From Ficedula albicollis (lineage: Eukaryota > Chordata > Aves > Passeriformes > Muscicapidae), in the NCBI RefSeq assembly GCF_000247815.1, contig NC_021677.1, positions 59,459,762 through 59,523,761 on the forward strand: 64,000 nt of DNA, read 5' to 3'. Position numbers and translations under genes: made by a program. The notes beneath the pieces are model-generated. The model was given only the letters and a program-made list of their open reading frames with translations. It made no database searches and was not told the origin of the DNA. Positions 38,301 through 52,080 of the stretch are shown here, piece after piece (the stretch's first letter is position 1; every line of letters begins with the position of its first letter).

Positions 38301-40560
38301 TGCTGAAGGAAGTCATACTATGGAGTTACATTTGGCATATTCCAAAAAGCTTTTACCTGGGGTGAGATCACATTTTCATGTTCTGAAACAAACAGGATAA
38401 ATTAATCACTCTAAGATTCATCTGAAAACAAATAATTTTAAAATTTGGCTTGACTTTTCCCAATCCAGCTGTGCTGTTTTAGGGGGTGAAGGACGTCAGG
38501 GCAGGAGTGAGGGCAGGCTGAGCTGCACATGCTGACCTGGAGAAGCAGAGTGGCTGGGTTGTGCCAGACATTGCCAATAAAAATGTCTTTGTCACAGCAC
38601 TGCTTTAGGATCAGAAATTAGCTCGCATTTTGCACTTGACAGGAAGTCATTAAGGAATCTCCTCTGCTACAATAACACTGATGTGCAAATTGCAATCTTT
38701 CAAGAAGGAATTTGAATCTCAATACCAAGCATCAGTAAGGTGAGCAGCAGCTATGGAGTTGGCACATCCCTGAAGTTCCTGGAAGTCTCTCTTCAGGTGA
38801 GGCTCAGGTCTGGAGCAAAACCAGGCTCCACAGCCAGGATGAACCAACAGCAATCCACCTCCTCAAACCCTGTCCAAACCACTCAATTATATTTCCCACC
38901 AAATTCTGTATGAAGCTCCTTTATCCTCCTGGCAAATGAAGTTTTTCACAGCTACACAGGAAGAACAGCCGTGGCTTTCTCCTCACCACTGCCCTCAGCA
39001 GCAGCCAACCCTGACCTCTAATTTATCTCTGAGGATTTGGGCAGCCTTGCTTCACAAAGCAAGGGGAAAAAAAAAAAAAAGTATTAAAAAAATGGTGGAG
39101 ATGTGGTGTAGAAACCAGCCTGAATCTAGCACAGGATGTTTTGAGGCAAATAGTCCAAACGTGTGGGAGAGGGTGGGCTTTGCTATTGTGCCATCACTTT
39201 TTTAGGCAGCAGGCATCCAGAATAAAATCGACACGTGAAAAAGTGTATCTTAAAAATACACATCAAAAAAATTCATCCTAAGTGCTACTCAGCCACAGAG
39301 AAAAGGCTTCCAATGGGGGCCTGCATGTAGGTCTGTACCCAGAAAAAGCAGGGAATTATATATACATATATATATAGTCATGCATATGCACTGCTCAGGG
39401 CTGGGGCCTTGCTGCCTATTTCTGCTCTCACCAGGACAATTTTTGAGTAAATTAGAGAATCTCTAGTGGCCAGGAGAACATTCTGAAAAGGGTCACTAGT
39501 TAAAATTGGCCTATTGATCAGGAAGCAGTCAAAAGGAACAAAAATATCTGGGCTTACGTGCGGTGCAAAGAAAATAACACATTTTCTTTTCGTCTTAGGA
39601 AGCCACTGGCAAAGCTTTCCATGGGAAGCAGGCAGATGAAATAGGCAGATCCAAGTGAAGAAATGCTTAGTGCACAGACATGCCCCTGACTGGGAGATGC
39701 CTTGTCTGATTTCCAGCATCAGCAATGAGTTTTAGTGAGAAAAGGCACTGGCAGGACTGAAGAGGGCTCGAGTCTGACATGGAAAACACCAGTTTCAGCT
39801 TCTTCAACACCAATTTTGGCAGCCAGCATGGCAGTAATGGGTGCAGGATTGATTGAGAACACCATGTTTTTAGAAGAGCCCCTTCACTTGTTATGTAGAA
39901 AGGGCCACTCCATACCTCCAGGATAAATATTTGTCTTCCTATGATCTTTTCTCCTCCTCAGCCCACTTCCTGCATCCTTTACCAGCTCCCCATACACTTG
40001 ATGAAAGACTTACCAAGATCATGGCAGGAACTGAAACTTAACATTTTTGTTTTCAAGCTTCAAAAATATTTCCCGAACATCTCTTATTTCTCTGCAGGAA
40101 ATCCCTTTAAAAACATTCTCCAGCGAGCAGCTACCAAGTTGAACCAACACACATCTCATCTCAGGTTTCTGCTGGTAATTAATAAACCAGCTGAATATCT
40201 GGCAGGATGGCAACTTTTATCATTCCTAGATAAATGTTAATGCGTCTGGTTATTTACAGACCTTCGCTGATGTGATCAGAAAAGCAAATTAGATGGTGTT
40301 GTAGCAGTCTGCCTGACATTTCTTCTTTTGTGCTATTACTGTTAATTTATTCCTTTAAGCCAATTTTTGCTCTGTCACTACTGAGGAGATTTTCTCAGAA
40401 ATTTAATTACAAATAAGAACTCTCCAACATTAAACTGCTGCAGGATAAAAATCCATATTTAAGGTGTCATCTTAAAAGCAGCTCATACCTTCTCTGTGTG
40501 TGTGTAAGGGAATGTGCATGCACCCATCAAGCTTATTTGAATGTGTAAATTTATAAACTC

Positions 40561-40591
<31 letters not shown>

Positions 40592-43289
40592 AGAAAAAAA
40601 GGAAAATCTTTTTGAGGTATACACACAATCTGAACCTCAAACAGGCTCAGAAGAGTTGAACATTTACCTTGATGTTCTGTCATCCTTAGAACTAAATGTC
40701 TCTTGGTTGACTTAATACACATTTTTGCCCTGCAGAAAATAAAAAGATTTTATTATCCCTTAAAAAAACCCTGTACATCTGAGGACGTCCAAGATTTTCT
40801 GAGAACCCAACATTTTATAAAGATTTTTGAGCATGCATAATTTTTTTGCCCATAAATGCCACCCACTCAGAAACAAAGGAACCAAAGTAGGCTGTAATTA
40901 CTTCCCTACACAATGGATTCCAATTGCTTCTATCAAGAAATATTACATAATTATTATAACTTAGGGCTGTGATTATATATTTGCTCAAAGAAGAATCACA
41001 CACAATAGCAAGCAGTGGGACTTATGGCTCTTTGCCTATTGTGTCAACTCATACATTTAAATTATTTGATTAGAAAACTAAATAAAGACCTTGAGTCCTA
41101 AACACTTTCTCATCAGTTGTCAGGATTGAAGGAAGTGATAAGTGATGGGGCAGGCATATTTGTGTAGGAAAAGTGGAGAAGCAGGAGAGAAGTTGTGTTC
41201 TACTTCTGCCTTTACATCCACTCATGTCCATCAGGGTCTTGGGCATCCTCTTTGTGAACATCTCACAAGGAATTTGCAAGGAGCTGATAAGGAGGATCAT
41301 CCCTCCATAGAAGACAATGACAAAGGTCAGCCTCTGGAAGATGTCAAGAAAAATCAACTCCTCCTCATCCTCCTCCTCATTTTCTTCTCCGTGTTCCTGC
41401 AGCCTCACCCTCTCCCTCCCTCACACCAGCTGGATCCCTGGCTATTTGCACATTTCCCAGTGGAAGCAGGGCCTGCCCGTGCTGGGATGTGGGAGGATGA
41501 GGAGGAGGCAAGGCTTCGCAGGGGCTTGTCCTGTTTCTCAGCAGTTCTGCATGTCAGATTTAAATGGTTCACTTCTGATGCTCACAGCTCCCGCCTCAGA
41601 TAACCCACGCATCCTGGATGCCACCAGCACGTTGGATGAGTCCTCCAGCTCTGTATCCTTGGATAACCTGCACGAGATAAGAGACAGATGGCCATCAGAA
41701 CCAGGACAAACCATCAGCTGAAGAGGGCAGACTCTGAGGATAAGATGCTGCTGTAGAAGATGCCTGAAGGTGACTTCCCCTCGCTGGCAATGTCCCTTGG
41801 TGCTGAAGTGCAGATCTCTCCATGCAGTCACCTGCTGCACTTAAGAGAGCAAGTTTGCATTTTCTGAAAATAAAGAAACAGAATTAAAAAAAATAATAAT
41901 AAAAGGAGGATCCCTTTTGGGCCTGTAAAACAGCATGCTGGTCATAGTAGCCTGAGAGAAAGGAGGGCAGTGATTCAAATTTTGGCAGCAAGTCCAGTGT
42001 CTCTGTTAGCACAAAGGGTCCAGCAAGGCAGCTGCAGATGAGTCTGTGACTTCTCACTGGCACTGGGCCACAGCAGCTTCAAAGAGAAATGCCATTTTTC
42101 ATGTGTGAGTGTTTGTGTTCTTTTATTAGGAATTTCTGTATTTCTGCCTCGTAATAGCAGAAGGAATATCATGATTTCCACAGTGTAACAAATGCAATGT
42201 GTCATACATGCTGGATGGAAGTAATTTAACATGAGCACTCTTTAATTTCATCGATCTCTGGCAAATGGGTGCTGGTTAATGATCGGGGGTTTGCTGTTTT
42301 TCCTTTTTAAAGTCAAATCTTTTAAAGTCCAGATGGAGAGGGTTTGCTACAGCTGCACAAGAACAGTGACACTGATACATGCTGAACTCTGCGGGTGGTA
42401 TTAAAAATCTGTCATCTACTTTCAAAGGATTTTTTTGAAAGTCATTTTAAAGGGACATCATCAATTTGAAGATCACTCTGGTTCTCATAATATTGCAAGT
42501 AATATTTCAGACTACCACATGAAGCCAGCTGTGGGGACAGAAATCAATGCTATGTGCCAAACAGGCCTCTTTGTATTCTCATGATGTTTTACACTGGATT
42601 TTTAAGTCTTCCAGGGAGAAGTTGCAGCCCTGTGAACTGCTACTGGATGGCCAGGTAAGCCCCAGCACTGATCACAGGCTGTTACACCAAGCCCAGCACT
42701 TCCAGAAGAAAAAAGGGCTGGGACCAGCCTCATCCTGTGCTGAGAGGGACGTTCCTGGCAGCAGCCAGAAGCAGAGAAATGCTTGTGTGGGTTTCCAGTA
42801 AAGAACATTTGTCTTTGCAAGCATTAGGACAACATTGGGAGATGCAAGGAAGCCTCCTGGTCCCAGCTGCTTTGGCTCCCAGTGAGACCTCCTTTGGTTT
42901 GTATTAAATCATGGTTAGGGCTGCTCGTTGTTCAAGGTGAGAGCTCTGATTTACAAGGGGCTGAGGCTGCACAGAGAGCAAAAATGCTTCACAAAGGGAA
43001 AGCTCTCCCCGTCTGAGAAGTTTCTGGAGTGGAAACAATGAGCAAATCACTTGGAAAGGTAAATCCCAGCACAGGGAAACACTAGCCAGGTTGTGGTCTA
43101 GAAGGGGATCAAGGAAACTAAACACTTTACAGCTGAAAGGGAATTTTAGAGCAGGGACAGGCAACACATTTTTGTGCCTTTTCACAACCACCTCTGTTGG
43201 CTCACCACATAACCTGATGGGAATCACTGCAAAGGGGTTTCATGAGATGAATCCATCTCATCTCAGCTTGCAGAAGAAATGAGGGACAT
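35323..43289. other. Long intergenic stretch, no gene recognised
   Basis: Nearly 8 kb without a supportable exon. It holds a short CA run near 35443, an A run near 39065, a short TA-rich block at 39358-39376 and a T run at 40566-40591. AT-rich sequence around 38030-38290 has many TAAT-type words. Overlapping frames at 41142-41840 include a serine run from a TCC-rich stretch and have no domain. Confidence 0.5.
40566..40591. repeat. Poly-T tract, 26 bases
   Basis: A pure T homopolymer in intergenic DNA; no retroposon body was recognised beside it. Confidence 0.9.
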
Positions 43290-43400
43290 CTGGGTGTGGT
43301 GGTCTCCAGTGGGACTGGGATGGACTGGGACAGGGCTGGATCCATCTCTTGGCATCCACACTTCCAACCCAAACCATTCTGTGATTCCTTGATCCAAGCC
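43290..43400 (+). mobile_element. CR1 LINE, 3' end fragment
   Basis: Ends 'ttccaacccaaaccattctg' followed by 'tgattcc', the CR1 3' terminus. The upstream part is GGACTGGG-rich and diverged. Confidence 0.75.
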
Positions 43401-45268
43401 AAGAGCTGAGGTCTAGAACTGAATCTGTGTGTTGGTCTGTGCACTTTTTCCCCTTCAGAGCACCCTGTACCTCCAGAGGTCACAAGGCTAAATTCATTAG
43501 AGGACTGGGAAGCCATCAAGTACTACAGGAATTAATATGATGGTGGAAATCCCAATTCATCATTTTCTGCTGTCCTCTGGATTGATACATATTGATCAGC
43601 TGGATCCCAGCAGCTGATAACCAGTCCTCAGTATCTGCACTTTCTGTAGAATCGTTGTGTGACATGCATTTTAAAAAAATACCCTTCCATTTATGGCAGT
43701 CTTTTTGCATAAATTTCAATAACTGGATTTCATTTATTTAGTTGAAAGCGTTCTGCACAACACATCTTGCTTGGCATTACAGTTGCAAGTCCTAAAAGCC
43801 CCCAGCTTATGGAAAGCTTCCCCAGCACACCATAAACAGGGAGAGGACCATGCTGAGACAGGGAAAGGAGCCCCTGCCAGGCACCAAACCCACCTCCAGC
43901 TGTGTCCTGGGGAGCCCCAAAAATGCCCTGGGGAGGATCTCCTTTCCCTGACTGGAACAGTGTGATGCAGGGATACAGAGCAGAGAAGGTGAGGCTGGAT
44001 GCTGATGCACCAGCCAGAGCAGAGCAGAGGGAGCAGAAGATGTGGGCAGAAATCTGGGAGCAAGCAGAGAGCTCCCAGCTGGGTGGTGTGGTCGGAGCTC
44101 CCTCTCCTGACACACCAGCACCGTGATGTGACCTCTGCTTTTACCCTCTCTGGGGGATGGAAGCAGAGCCAGGACTTTTCCTGGTGTCCCTCAGCTCTCT
44201 AGGAATCCCCTGACTTTACATCCAGACTCCTCTCTGCTCAAGCAGCAGGCAGGAATATAAAGCAAATGTATCTTTAATTAAATTCCAGGCAGCACTAGTG
44301 CTCCTTAATCTTCAGAAAAGAGCCAACACTGCTATTTCCCTCATAAGCTGGAGTTTCCTTCCAGCCTGACAAGGTGAGACACTGCAGCCCTTTATTTGAG
44401 GCATGGCACATTTTATTTTTCTTGTCCTTGCCCTGATGATCTGTGTGTAATTTCATTTAGCCACACCAGTGGGCTAGGCTGCCTGGACAGGAAAATCCTC
44501 TCACTTAAAGAACTGATCCAGAGAGCCAGTTCCTGAGGAGCAGCCAAACCTCTTTTGCAGCATCTTGGCTTCTTGAGACTTTTCTAATTTGGCTTTACAT
44601 TTCCTAGAAAATTTTGAAGAAATGTGTGTGTCAGTGAGGCTGCAGACCCAGAGGGAGCACACCATTTATTTTACCCTCTGATTTCCTTTGGACTTTAATT
44701 AAACTTATCATGGGGATAGATAAACAAACCAAAAAAAACCCTGCTAAATAAAAAAAGCCATAGATACATAGATACATAGATTATGTAGCCATTGTGTTTT
44801 GCAATCTAATTACTTTAACATGTAGGGATGGAGGAGGGGGTTATTGCTCATAATACCGGAAGGCTTTCATGGAATAACACAGAATTATTAAACTTTTCAG
44901 AAAGAATCGAGTTTGCAGTTCCCACTGCAGGTTTACCTGGGCGATTTTCCCTCTTCCTGTGGCCGAGAATCACTTTGTATTACACTTCCCTGCCTATAAA
45001 AGAAGCCCTTGTTCATAGCTGCCCTGAGGTGCTCATAATGTTATTGGTTCTGTGCTAAGAAGTTGGGGTTGCTGTGAATTCCTGCCTTGTGGCTCTCCAG
45101 CTCACAAAAGTAAACACATTTGCTGAGTTAGCTCGGCTTCATGGTGCCCAAAATCCCACAGGGAATGCAACGTCCTATCGAAGGAAGCTTTGAAACCCTA
45201 GTTGCTCTGCACCACTTTTCTTGGGCAGGAGAGCACACAAAGCATGCTTCTGTGCTGTATTTACTGCT

Positions 45269-45321
<53 letters not shown>

Positions 45322-48300
45322 TGGATCCAGTGCATAAGAGCTGCATTGAATCTTGGCAGAGAGGAAAGGGCTCCCCTTGGAAACGTGCAGGATGCAATGG
45401 AAAAAAAATCAAAAAATCTGTGCTTTTCAGTCCTTACTGAGTCCCTTGTGCCCAGCACACAGGTGGCTGCCTGGAGATGAAAAAATCACTCACGGGTGAA
45501 GGGAGAAGCAGCCAAAACAGTAATTTTCCTGGCTCAGATGCACTTAGTAAGAATTAAATAGGTAAAGCCAAGGCCAGCCAGGGCAGGGGATGCCTGGGGA
45601 ATGTGTATCCCTGCTGCCACAGCAGCTGAGCACTGTAGGAACCCTCTCTGTGATGCTTAGAGAGGGGACACGCTGGGGATCTGATCCCTGACATGCAGCC
45701 TGCTCCTCCCGCATAGTGGCTCCCTTCAATGTACAGCCACAGGCAAAAGAACCTCTGAAAAATGCCTGCTCCAGACACAGCTTCTCAAAATCTTCATTTT
45801 CTTCCAGCTCTAATTAGATCCAGGTGGATGCTAGTCTGGGGTTTGGGTGGGGGAATGTGCAGCAGGAGGAACCAGATGAGCACCAGTTAATTTAGCTGAG
45901 AGGGTGCTGCCCAATTAAAAATCATGTATTAAAAATCGTGAGCACTAGTATGAGATTTTGTATTGGAGAGAAGATGTCTTTTGCTGACCCAGATTTTCTC
46001 CGGCACAGCTCCTGCAAGAAATCAAAGCACTGGGAAAAGTTTCCTGGAGAAAATCCCTCTCTAGAATGACATCCACCTACCCTGGAGCCCTCTCCTTCCA
46101 CTGAAAACATGGGACAGGCTCCTGGGATGAGGGGATGCTGCTTGCCAGGGACATGGCTAGGGTGACAGCATCCTGAAGTGCAGGCTGGCACCCCAAAGGA
46201 CAGAGTGTCCTTTCCTTGCAGGCATCCTGTGGCTGTATCTGTGGGGCAGCGCTGTGGACAGCTGGCACGGGATTATCCTGGGAAGAAGGGCATTACCAGT
46301 GATGTCTCCAGGCCATGCCTGCTGTGGCAAAGCTGTCTGACAGCTCAGCCTCACCCCAGGAATGGTTCATGTGCCCAGGACACGTTCCAGCTGCTCTTCC
46401 TTTCGGGTTGTGGCGGATCGCTTGTGACGCCGGCGTGCTCAGACACCCAAAACCCACGGGCAGCACAAACTGGCACACCATTCCCTCTCTCCTCATGAAA
46501 TGCCCTTTCTGCCTTAGGCTCCTTAATCTGAAATTCAGTTCTAGCTGGGCTGTGGCTCGTGGCCGAGCAGGGCACGGGGAGGCTGAGGAGCAAAGCTCCA
46601 GATGTTCGCGCTCGCTCCCGACGCCCGTGTCGTGCTGCCATCAGACACATTCCAGAAGTCTTCATTTTCTAGGCATGAAAACATTTTAACAATAAACAGA
46701 AATTCTTCTGATTACATGGTTATATTGGGCTGCTGAAAGCAGACTCTTATTAAGTGAGGCAGAGAGCAATTAATGTCATGTAGAGAGCAGTCTTCCACAT
46801 GGCAAAAAGCGGGACTAATATATCTTTCCCACATCCAGCAGCTGGGACCATGAGTTAAAGCTTCAAGTTTGCAAAAGCTGATTAAGATGCTTGTTGTAAG
46901 GATGTGAGCAGCTCCACTTAAATTGGAGCCTGGCAAAAATCTGTCTGTAATGAGATCCATGGAAGTTTTAGCATTGACTTTAGTGGGAGCAATGTTTTGT
47001 ATGTACTCTTTAAAGGTGTTTTTAACTCAGTTTCACTCCTTCCCACCACCAGCAGCCTGGATGGATCATTCCCCATTTACATGCTGGACATCGAAATGAT
47101 GCAGAAAACATAATTGAGCTGGAAGATCTTCACCAAAGGAGTCTTGAGGCTATTCCTAAGTGTCTGCAGCTCCTGAAGGAAAGGAAAAAACAACATAATG
47201 AAACCGAGCCGCAAATTGCTTCACAATTATTTTTACCACCTAATTTGGTGCACGAGGCTGGAGGCTTGCTCTTTGCATACCACACTCCTGCTGCAGACTC
47301 AGGAAGAGCCTGAAAGGCCACGGAACAGAGGAGAAATTCATTATCATCTCTTTCATGTTGCAGCTGCGACAAAGGCCCTGGAGAATTTGCCCAGCGTGAT
47401 ATTTGCAAATGCCTGCTTGCCTCTTTATTAGCTCAACTTGAGAACGGCTGCTGAGGCTGATGTTCCTCCTCCTGCCCTACTCCCATCCAGCCAGCACAGC
47501 CCTACCACCTGGGAAGGGCAATCTGGACCAACTTATAGGTGAGTTTCCACTCAGTCTCTCTCCTGATGGCACATCTGGGGACGTGGAGCAATGATCCCAC
47601 CACAGCTCAGGCTGGAGTCACTCTGCTCAGCAAGCCAGAGGCTCTGGATGCTGCAGGAGTTACAGATTTTTGCAGTGAATTATGGTGCTCCTTGATGAGA
47701 CAGGGAAGCTACAGTAAAACCACCAGCCCCACAATGAAAGGGCTTTTATACACCCTGCTGCAGTGGTGGTTTTGGCTGCCAGCTCCACACAATTCACTTT
47801 CAAGCACAAGAGCAGCACAAACTGGTTTAAGACGATTTCTGAATGATGAATGCTGACTTGAAAGGTTTCCAGCACGACATAATTACCCTGCATTAATGTG
47901 CAATACACAATGGTCTATATGTATCTCAGTGGGAATCTCAGTGGGGCTCGGTGGGCTCCGTTCCAAGTAACCTCCACCGGGAGTCAGAGTGTGACAGGCT
48001 GACCCACAAATAGATCCCATATTCATTCCCAAATTATTCCTGTGCAGAATCAGAGTGGAGAGATCCAGGGCCATATGCAGTGGTGTGTGGCAGCACACAA
48101 TTGTACTCAGCTGTAGTGCTGAGCCTGGGTTGCTTTGTCTCCTTGGCCTGATGTGTTTTCCGTGGGCTAATGTATGCACACCTTAATCTTTAGCTGCTCT
48201 GAGACAGACAGCTCTAATGAACTCTCCACAGCTTCAAAGATAAGTGAGATCAGGGAGAGGAGACTCAGCCACTTGTCCTGAGCAAAGGCCAAATTGAATG

Positions 48301-48439
48301 AAAAATTCATTTACTTATTCCCAGTTAACCAGCATGCACTTTGAGATTTCACCTAACCCTCAAAATGCACTGTAATCCTCTACAATGATTGTACTTCTAC
48401 TGAAAAAGCTGATTTAGATTCAATATTGGAAGAAATTCG
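43401..48439. other. Intergenic sequence, no gene recognised
   Basis: Small frames at 43730-44126 and 46178-46689 overlap on both strands and lack domains. A locally CpG-richer patch lies at 46385-46635 but is too small and weak to call a CpG island. No exon is supportable. Confidence 0.5.
45271..45323. repeat. Poly-T (38) followed by a short GT repeat
   Basis: T38 at 45271-45308 runs directly into about seven GT units. No retroposon body was recognised on either side. Confidence 0.92.
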
Positions 48440-48550
48440 TGACTATGAGGGTGGCAAGGCACTGGCACAGGTTGTCCAGAGAAGCCGTGACTGCCCCATC
48501 CCTGGAGGGGTTCAAGGGCAGGCTGGATGGAGCAAAAGCTGATCAGGATG
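48440..48550 (+). mobile_element. CR1 LINE internal fragment
   Basis: Carries CR1 words 'ggcacaggttgtccagagaa', 'gccccatccctggaggggtt' and 'caagggcaggctggatgg', without the usual 3' tail, so both ends appear truncated. Confidence 0.8.
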
Positions 48551-50793
48551 GGATCCTGATTAGCTTTTGAGTATCTCAACATCTGGCTTGTTTTACCACT
48601 GCCAGAGGCCCAGGGATCCTGGCAGTGAGCAGAGGATAAATGCATTCAGGAAAAAAAACCCCACTCACTAATCAGTTCTTGGTCCTGGGCTAAAACTTCC
48701 TTCCAAAGCTCAGAGCTGTTTGAAGCAGGGATTTTCCCCCTGGGCTCGTTTCCAACCAGCACGATGGCTGAGCTGGTTTTGTCCCACTCTCTGTGCTGCT
48801 CTCAGCCCTGGAGACGTGGCAGAATCCTGCAGTTCTCCTGGTGGGAAAGAGCCAGTGGGACTCTGGGCAAAGGAAAGAATTCCTCATCACAGCCAGTGAA
48901 TCCTCATCCCACAGCCAGCCCACGGCATGGAGGGGGAACATTTAATTAACAGCATGGGCGATTCCACTTCCCTGTTTGGCTCTGCACTGCCAAATGCTTG
49001 GGAGTGAAGGCAAAGGCAGCTGTGAAGGGGCTGCTAAAAGGCCTTGGAGAAGTAAAAACAGCAGGGAAGTGCACTGCAGATAGGCAGCTTCAAAGGCAGG
49101 TAACAATGGCTGGGCACATCCCAGGTGGAGAGAGTTGCTCTTCACAGAGCTGAGCTGGGGATCAAAGCAGATCTCAAACCTACAAGAGCCTGGAAGGCAG
49201 AGCAGGTTTGGGTGGTGGGTGGTGGCAGAAAGAGTTGGGGAGTGAAGGAGGATTCCCTTTGACTGAGTCAGGGCAAGCTGTGAACAGATGAGCTCGTTAT
49301 TAACTGCAAGCAATTAGCCTGGTACACAGCAAGAGAAGGTGAAGTTTGTGCAGAAGGAGTAGGAGCCATTTTGACCTCAGGAAACAAGGTTTATATGAGG
49401 ATACAGCCTGTTGGTTCCTCTCCACCCTCAAACTTTTGAACCAGCTTGCCAATTTTAACCACATTCGAAAGTGGGGTAGATGCCTCCCAGATAAGGCTCC
49501 CACTGATTTGTTTCTCAGTTAACACACAAAGAGAAACTCATCACCTGCACAAAAAGGAGGGAAACCCAACCAAGCACCCCTGAAAGAGGAGGAATGTCTC
49601 TGTTCCCATTAGCACCTGGATGGCTGGCAGATACCTAATCTCCCACCCAGCCAGGACACAGAGGAGAAAAGAATTATGACCTAAAGTGGTTTGTGAGTCA
49701 TTTTTCATCAGTTGATGCCCTAGGCTTTAATGCAAAAAAACTTTTAAGAGGCTCAAAACATACTAAATTCACAGCAGGGCTAAGGCAGGGGGGTTAGTAC
49801 CCTAAGCTTGTGACTAGGTGAGGAATGGTGCCTGGGAGGGGAAAACTCTGAATCAAGCACTTAGAGAGACCTCTAGGATGATTCACTCCCTACTGAAATA
49901 GCAAACCATGGGAAACAAATAAATAAAATGGGATAAGGAGCAGATGAAGCTGAACTGTTTGGCTCCTGCAGCAGCCCTAGTGCAGAAGGAACGGGGACTC
50001 GGGACCTCTTGCAGAGCAAAAGGATGTTCTGGCAATTAGGATGCTCACTTGAAGACATCCAAGAGCAGCTCTCTGACACAGATTTCCCAAATGGCCTTGT
50101 GCACATTGCCTGCCCTCTGCCAATTTCCCAGCTCAAAATCATCAGCAAATCACTACAGCCCTTTCTGATCTAATATTTGAGGTCCTTGGAATTGTTTCTG
50201 TTAAGATAACAACACTGTAAGTGCAGGAAGGTCCATTGATACAGTTGTACTTTTATTGAAAACATGCTGCTGTAACCCCAAGACTGACTCAAAATCTCTT
50301 TGCCCAGAAATATTATCCTCTTCCAGCCATCTCAAAACCCACAGGACTCTTCCCTGTTGGGTTTTTTTTTCCCCCCAGAGCTGTGGGGCACTTTCATCTG
50401 CATCCCTGGCTTCCTGATGGGTCTCTGTATCTGCTTTCAAGGGTTTGTTTTAATTACTCCTTCCTTATCAACCCTGTCCCTAAAGGTCATATGTAGCCAT
50501 GCCATCACCAGAACTCTGTTTAAACAAACAACACCTGGTGAAAGCCCTTCTGACAACACACATTACACATGGAGAGAGGTCAGGACCATCTCAAATACTC
50601 TGCTCCCTCAGGGAACACTTAATCTTTCCAAGCCAGGCTTATAGGAAGCAAATGATATAATTTGAAAAAGCTCATTATTTCAGAAGTTCATTTTTAATTT
50701 TTTTTTTTTTCAGAAACAAGCATTTCCTCAGGCTTCAAATATTAGCCTTACAAACCACAACAGCCAAGCACTTTTTGATTTTTGTACTGGCAA
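48551..50793. other. Intergenic sequence, no gene recognised
   Basis: Only short frames are seen. Nothing in 48551-50793 resembles an exon, transposon frame or RNA gene. Confidence 0.5.
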
Positions 50794-51046
50794 GGTGATG
50801 AGCCAGGAAGAAGAGAGTTCTGTGGCTAAGAGCTTGTCTTCCTTTTGTCAGAGACACATCTTGGGGTTCAGCCCAGTTTCCAGTTCCTGGGTGTGGTGCT
50901 GAGAGCTGCATCCCCACAGGGTGATGAGCCAGGAAGAAGAGAGTTCTTCTGTGGCTAAGATCTTGTCTTCCTTTTGTCAGAGACACATCTTGGGGTTCAG
51001 CCCAGTTTCCAGTTCCTGGGTGTGGTGCTGAGAGCTGCATCCCCAC
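50794..51046. repeat. Two-copy tandem repeat, 126-bp unit
   Basis: GGTGATGAGCCAGGAAGAAG begins copies at 50794 and 50920; both end in GAGAGCTGCATCCCCAC. The second copy has a few extra bases near its start. Confidence 0.94.
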
Positions 51047-51689
51047 TGAGGATGTGTGAAAATGCAGCTGGGGCTTGTTTAACCCCATTTGCAGAGGACA
51101 GGTCTCCTTCCTGGACCCCACCTGTCCCCAGATGCCTGAGGACCCCATTAATGCAGGGGGACTCTGCACAGACCAGCAGGGAGCCCTCTTTGGCCAGTGG
51201 GAGGAAATATTACCGGTCTCTAAGGACCTTTGCTGTGTGGTTTCTGGCCTGGCTCCGCTCTGCTTTTTAGTTTAAAGTGCTGTCCCTTGGCACCTGCTTT
51301 CCATCCTCTCTCCAAGCACCCCATCCAGCCCTTGCAGAGGTGCCAACAGCCCCCTCAGCACCTCAGGGATGGTCCCCCAGCCCATCCCCTCCCTTCTCAC
51401 CCCACTGGATCCAAGGCACAGCAGTGCAATGCCAGGCACAGATTTAAAATGACACCACTCAGAGCAATGCAAACCATTGGCAGTGCCACTTTTACCAGCT
51501 CCAAGGCCAGGAAAAAGAATGGATGTGTCTGTTCTCCTCTTTGTTTGTGGAGGAGGCTAAGTCTGACACAGGTGAAGCCTGGCCAAGCCATGCAGCTCTT
51601 TCCCAAAGCCCAAAGGACCTTTGAGTCTCCAAATGTCATATCCCAGCTCCTCTATAACCTTCACCCTGCTGCCAAGACAGCATCCCCCA
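51047..51689. other. Intergenic sequence, no gene recognised
   Basis: A 205-codon frame (51230-51847, +) runs through this stretch into a CR1 element and has no domain, so it is treated as chance. Confidence 0.5.
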
Positions 51690-51865
51690 GACTGAGTCAT
51701 TCTGGTAGGATTATCCCTGGAAGTGTCCCAGGCCAGGCTGGATGGAAAACTGGTCTAGTGGAAGGTGTCCCTGCTCATTGGGACACCTTCCCTGGGGATT
51801 GGAACTGGATGGGCTTTAAGGTACCTTCAGCCTCAACCGTTCTGTGATGCTCTGATTATCAGATC
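51690..51865 (+). mobile_element. CR1 LINE, truncated 3' end
   Basis: Shows 'gtgtcccaggccaggctgga', 'ggtctagtggaaggtgtccc' and the ending 'ccgttctgtgatgctctgat', all CR1 3' words in order. Confidence 0.87.
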
Positions 51866-51949
51866 TATGTTTTTGGATGCAGGAAAATTCAAAAGTGGGT
51901 CAGTGGACTTAAAGACCTCAAGCTTTAGTGGTCACAGCCTCCAGCCTGC

Positions 51950-52080
51950 CTGAGTTCAAGAAGAATTTGGATAACATTCTCAGGCACGTGGTGAGATTCT
52001 TGGTGCTGTCAGATGCGGATCCAGGAGCTGGATCTTTTTGGATCCCTTCCAGCTCAGGATGTTCTGTGATTCTATGAGAT
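51950..52080 (+). mobile_element. CR1 LINE, second 3' end of a different subfamily
   Basis: Contains 'caagaagaatttggataac', 'attctcaggcacgtggtg' and the ending 'ttccagctcaggatgttctg' then 'tgattctatgag'. The wording differs from the CR1 copy 100 bases upstream, so these are probably two insertions of different subfamilies. Confidence 0.87.

Noticed and set aside
41142..41840. Overlapping frames with a serine run
   Set aside because: The serine run comes from a TCC-rich stretch; no domain or exon border logic.
46385..46635. Possible CpG island
   Set aside because: Only a modest, short rise in CpG with no adjacent gene start.
51230..51847. 205-residue open frame on + strand
   Set aside because: Its 3' third lies in a CR1 3' end and it shows no domain.
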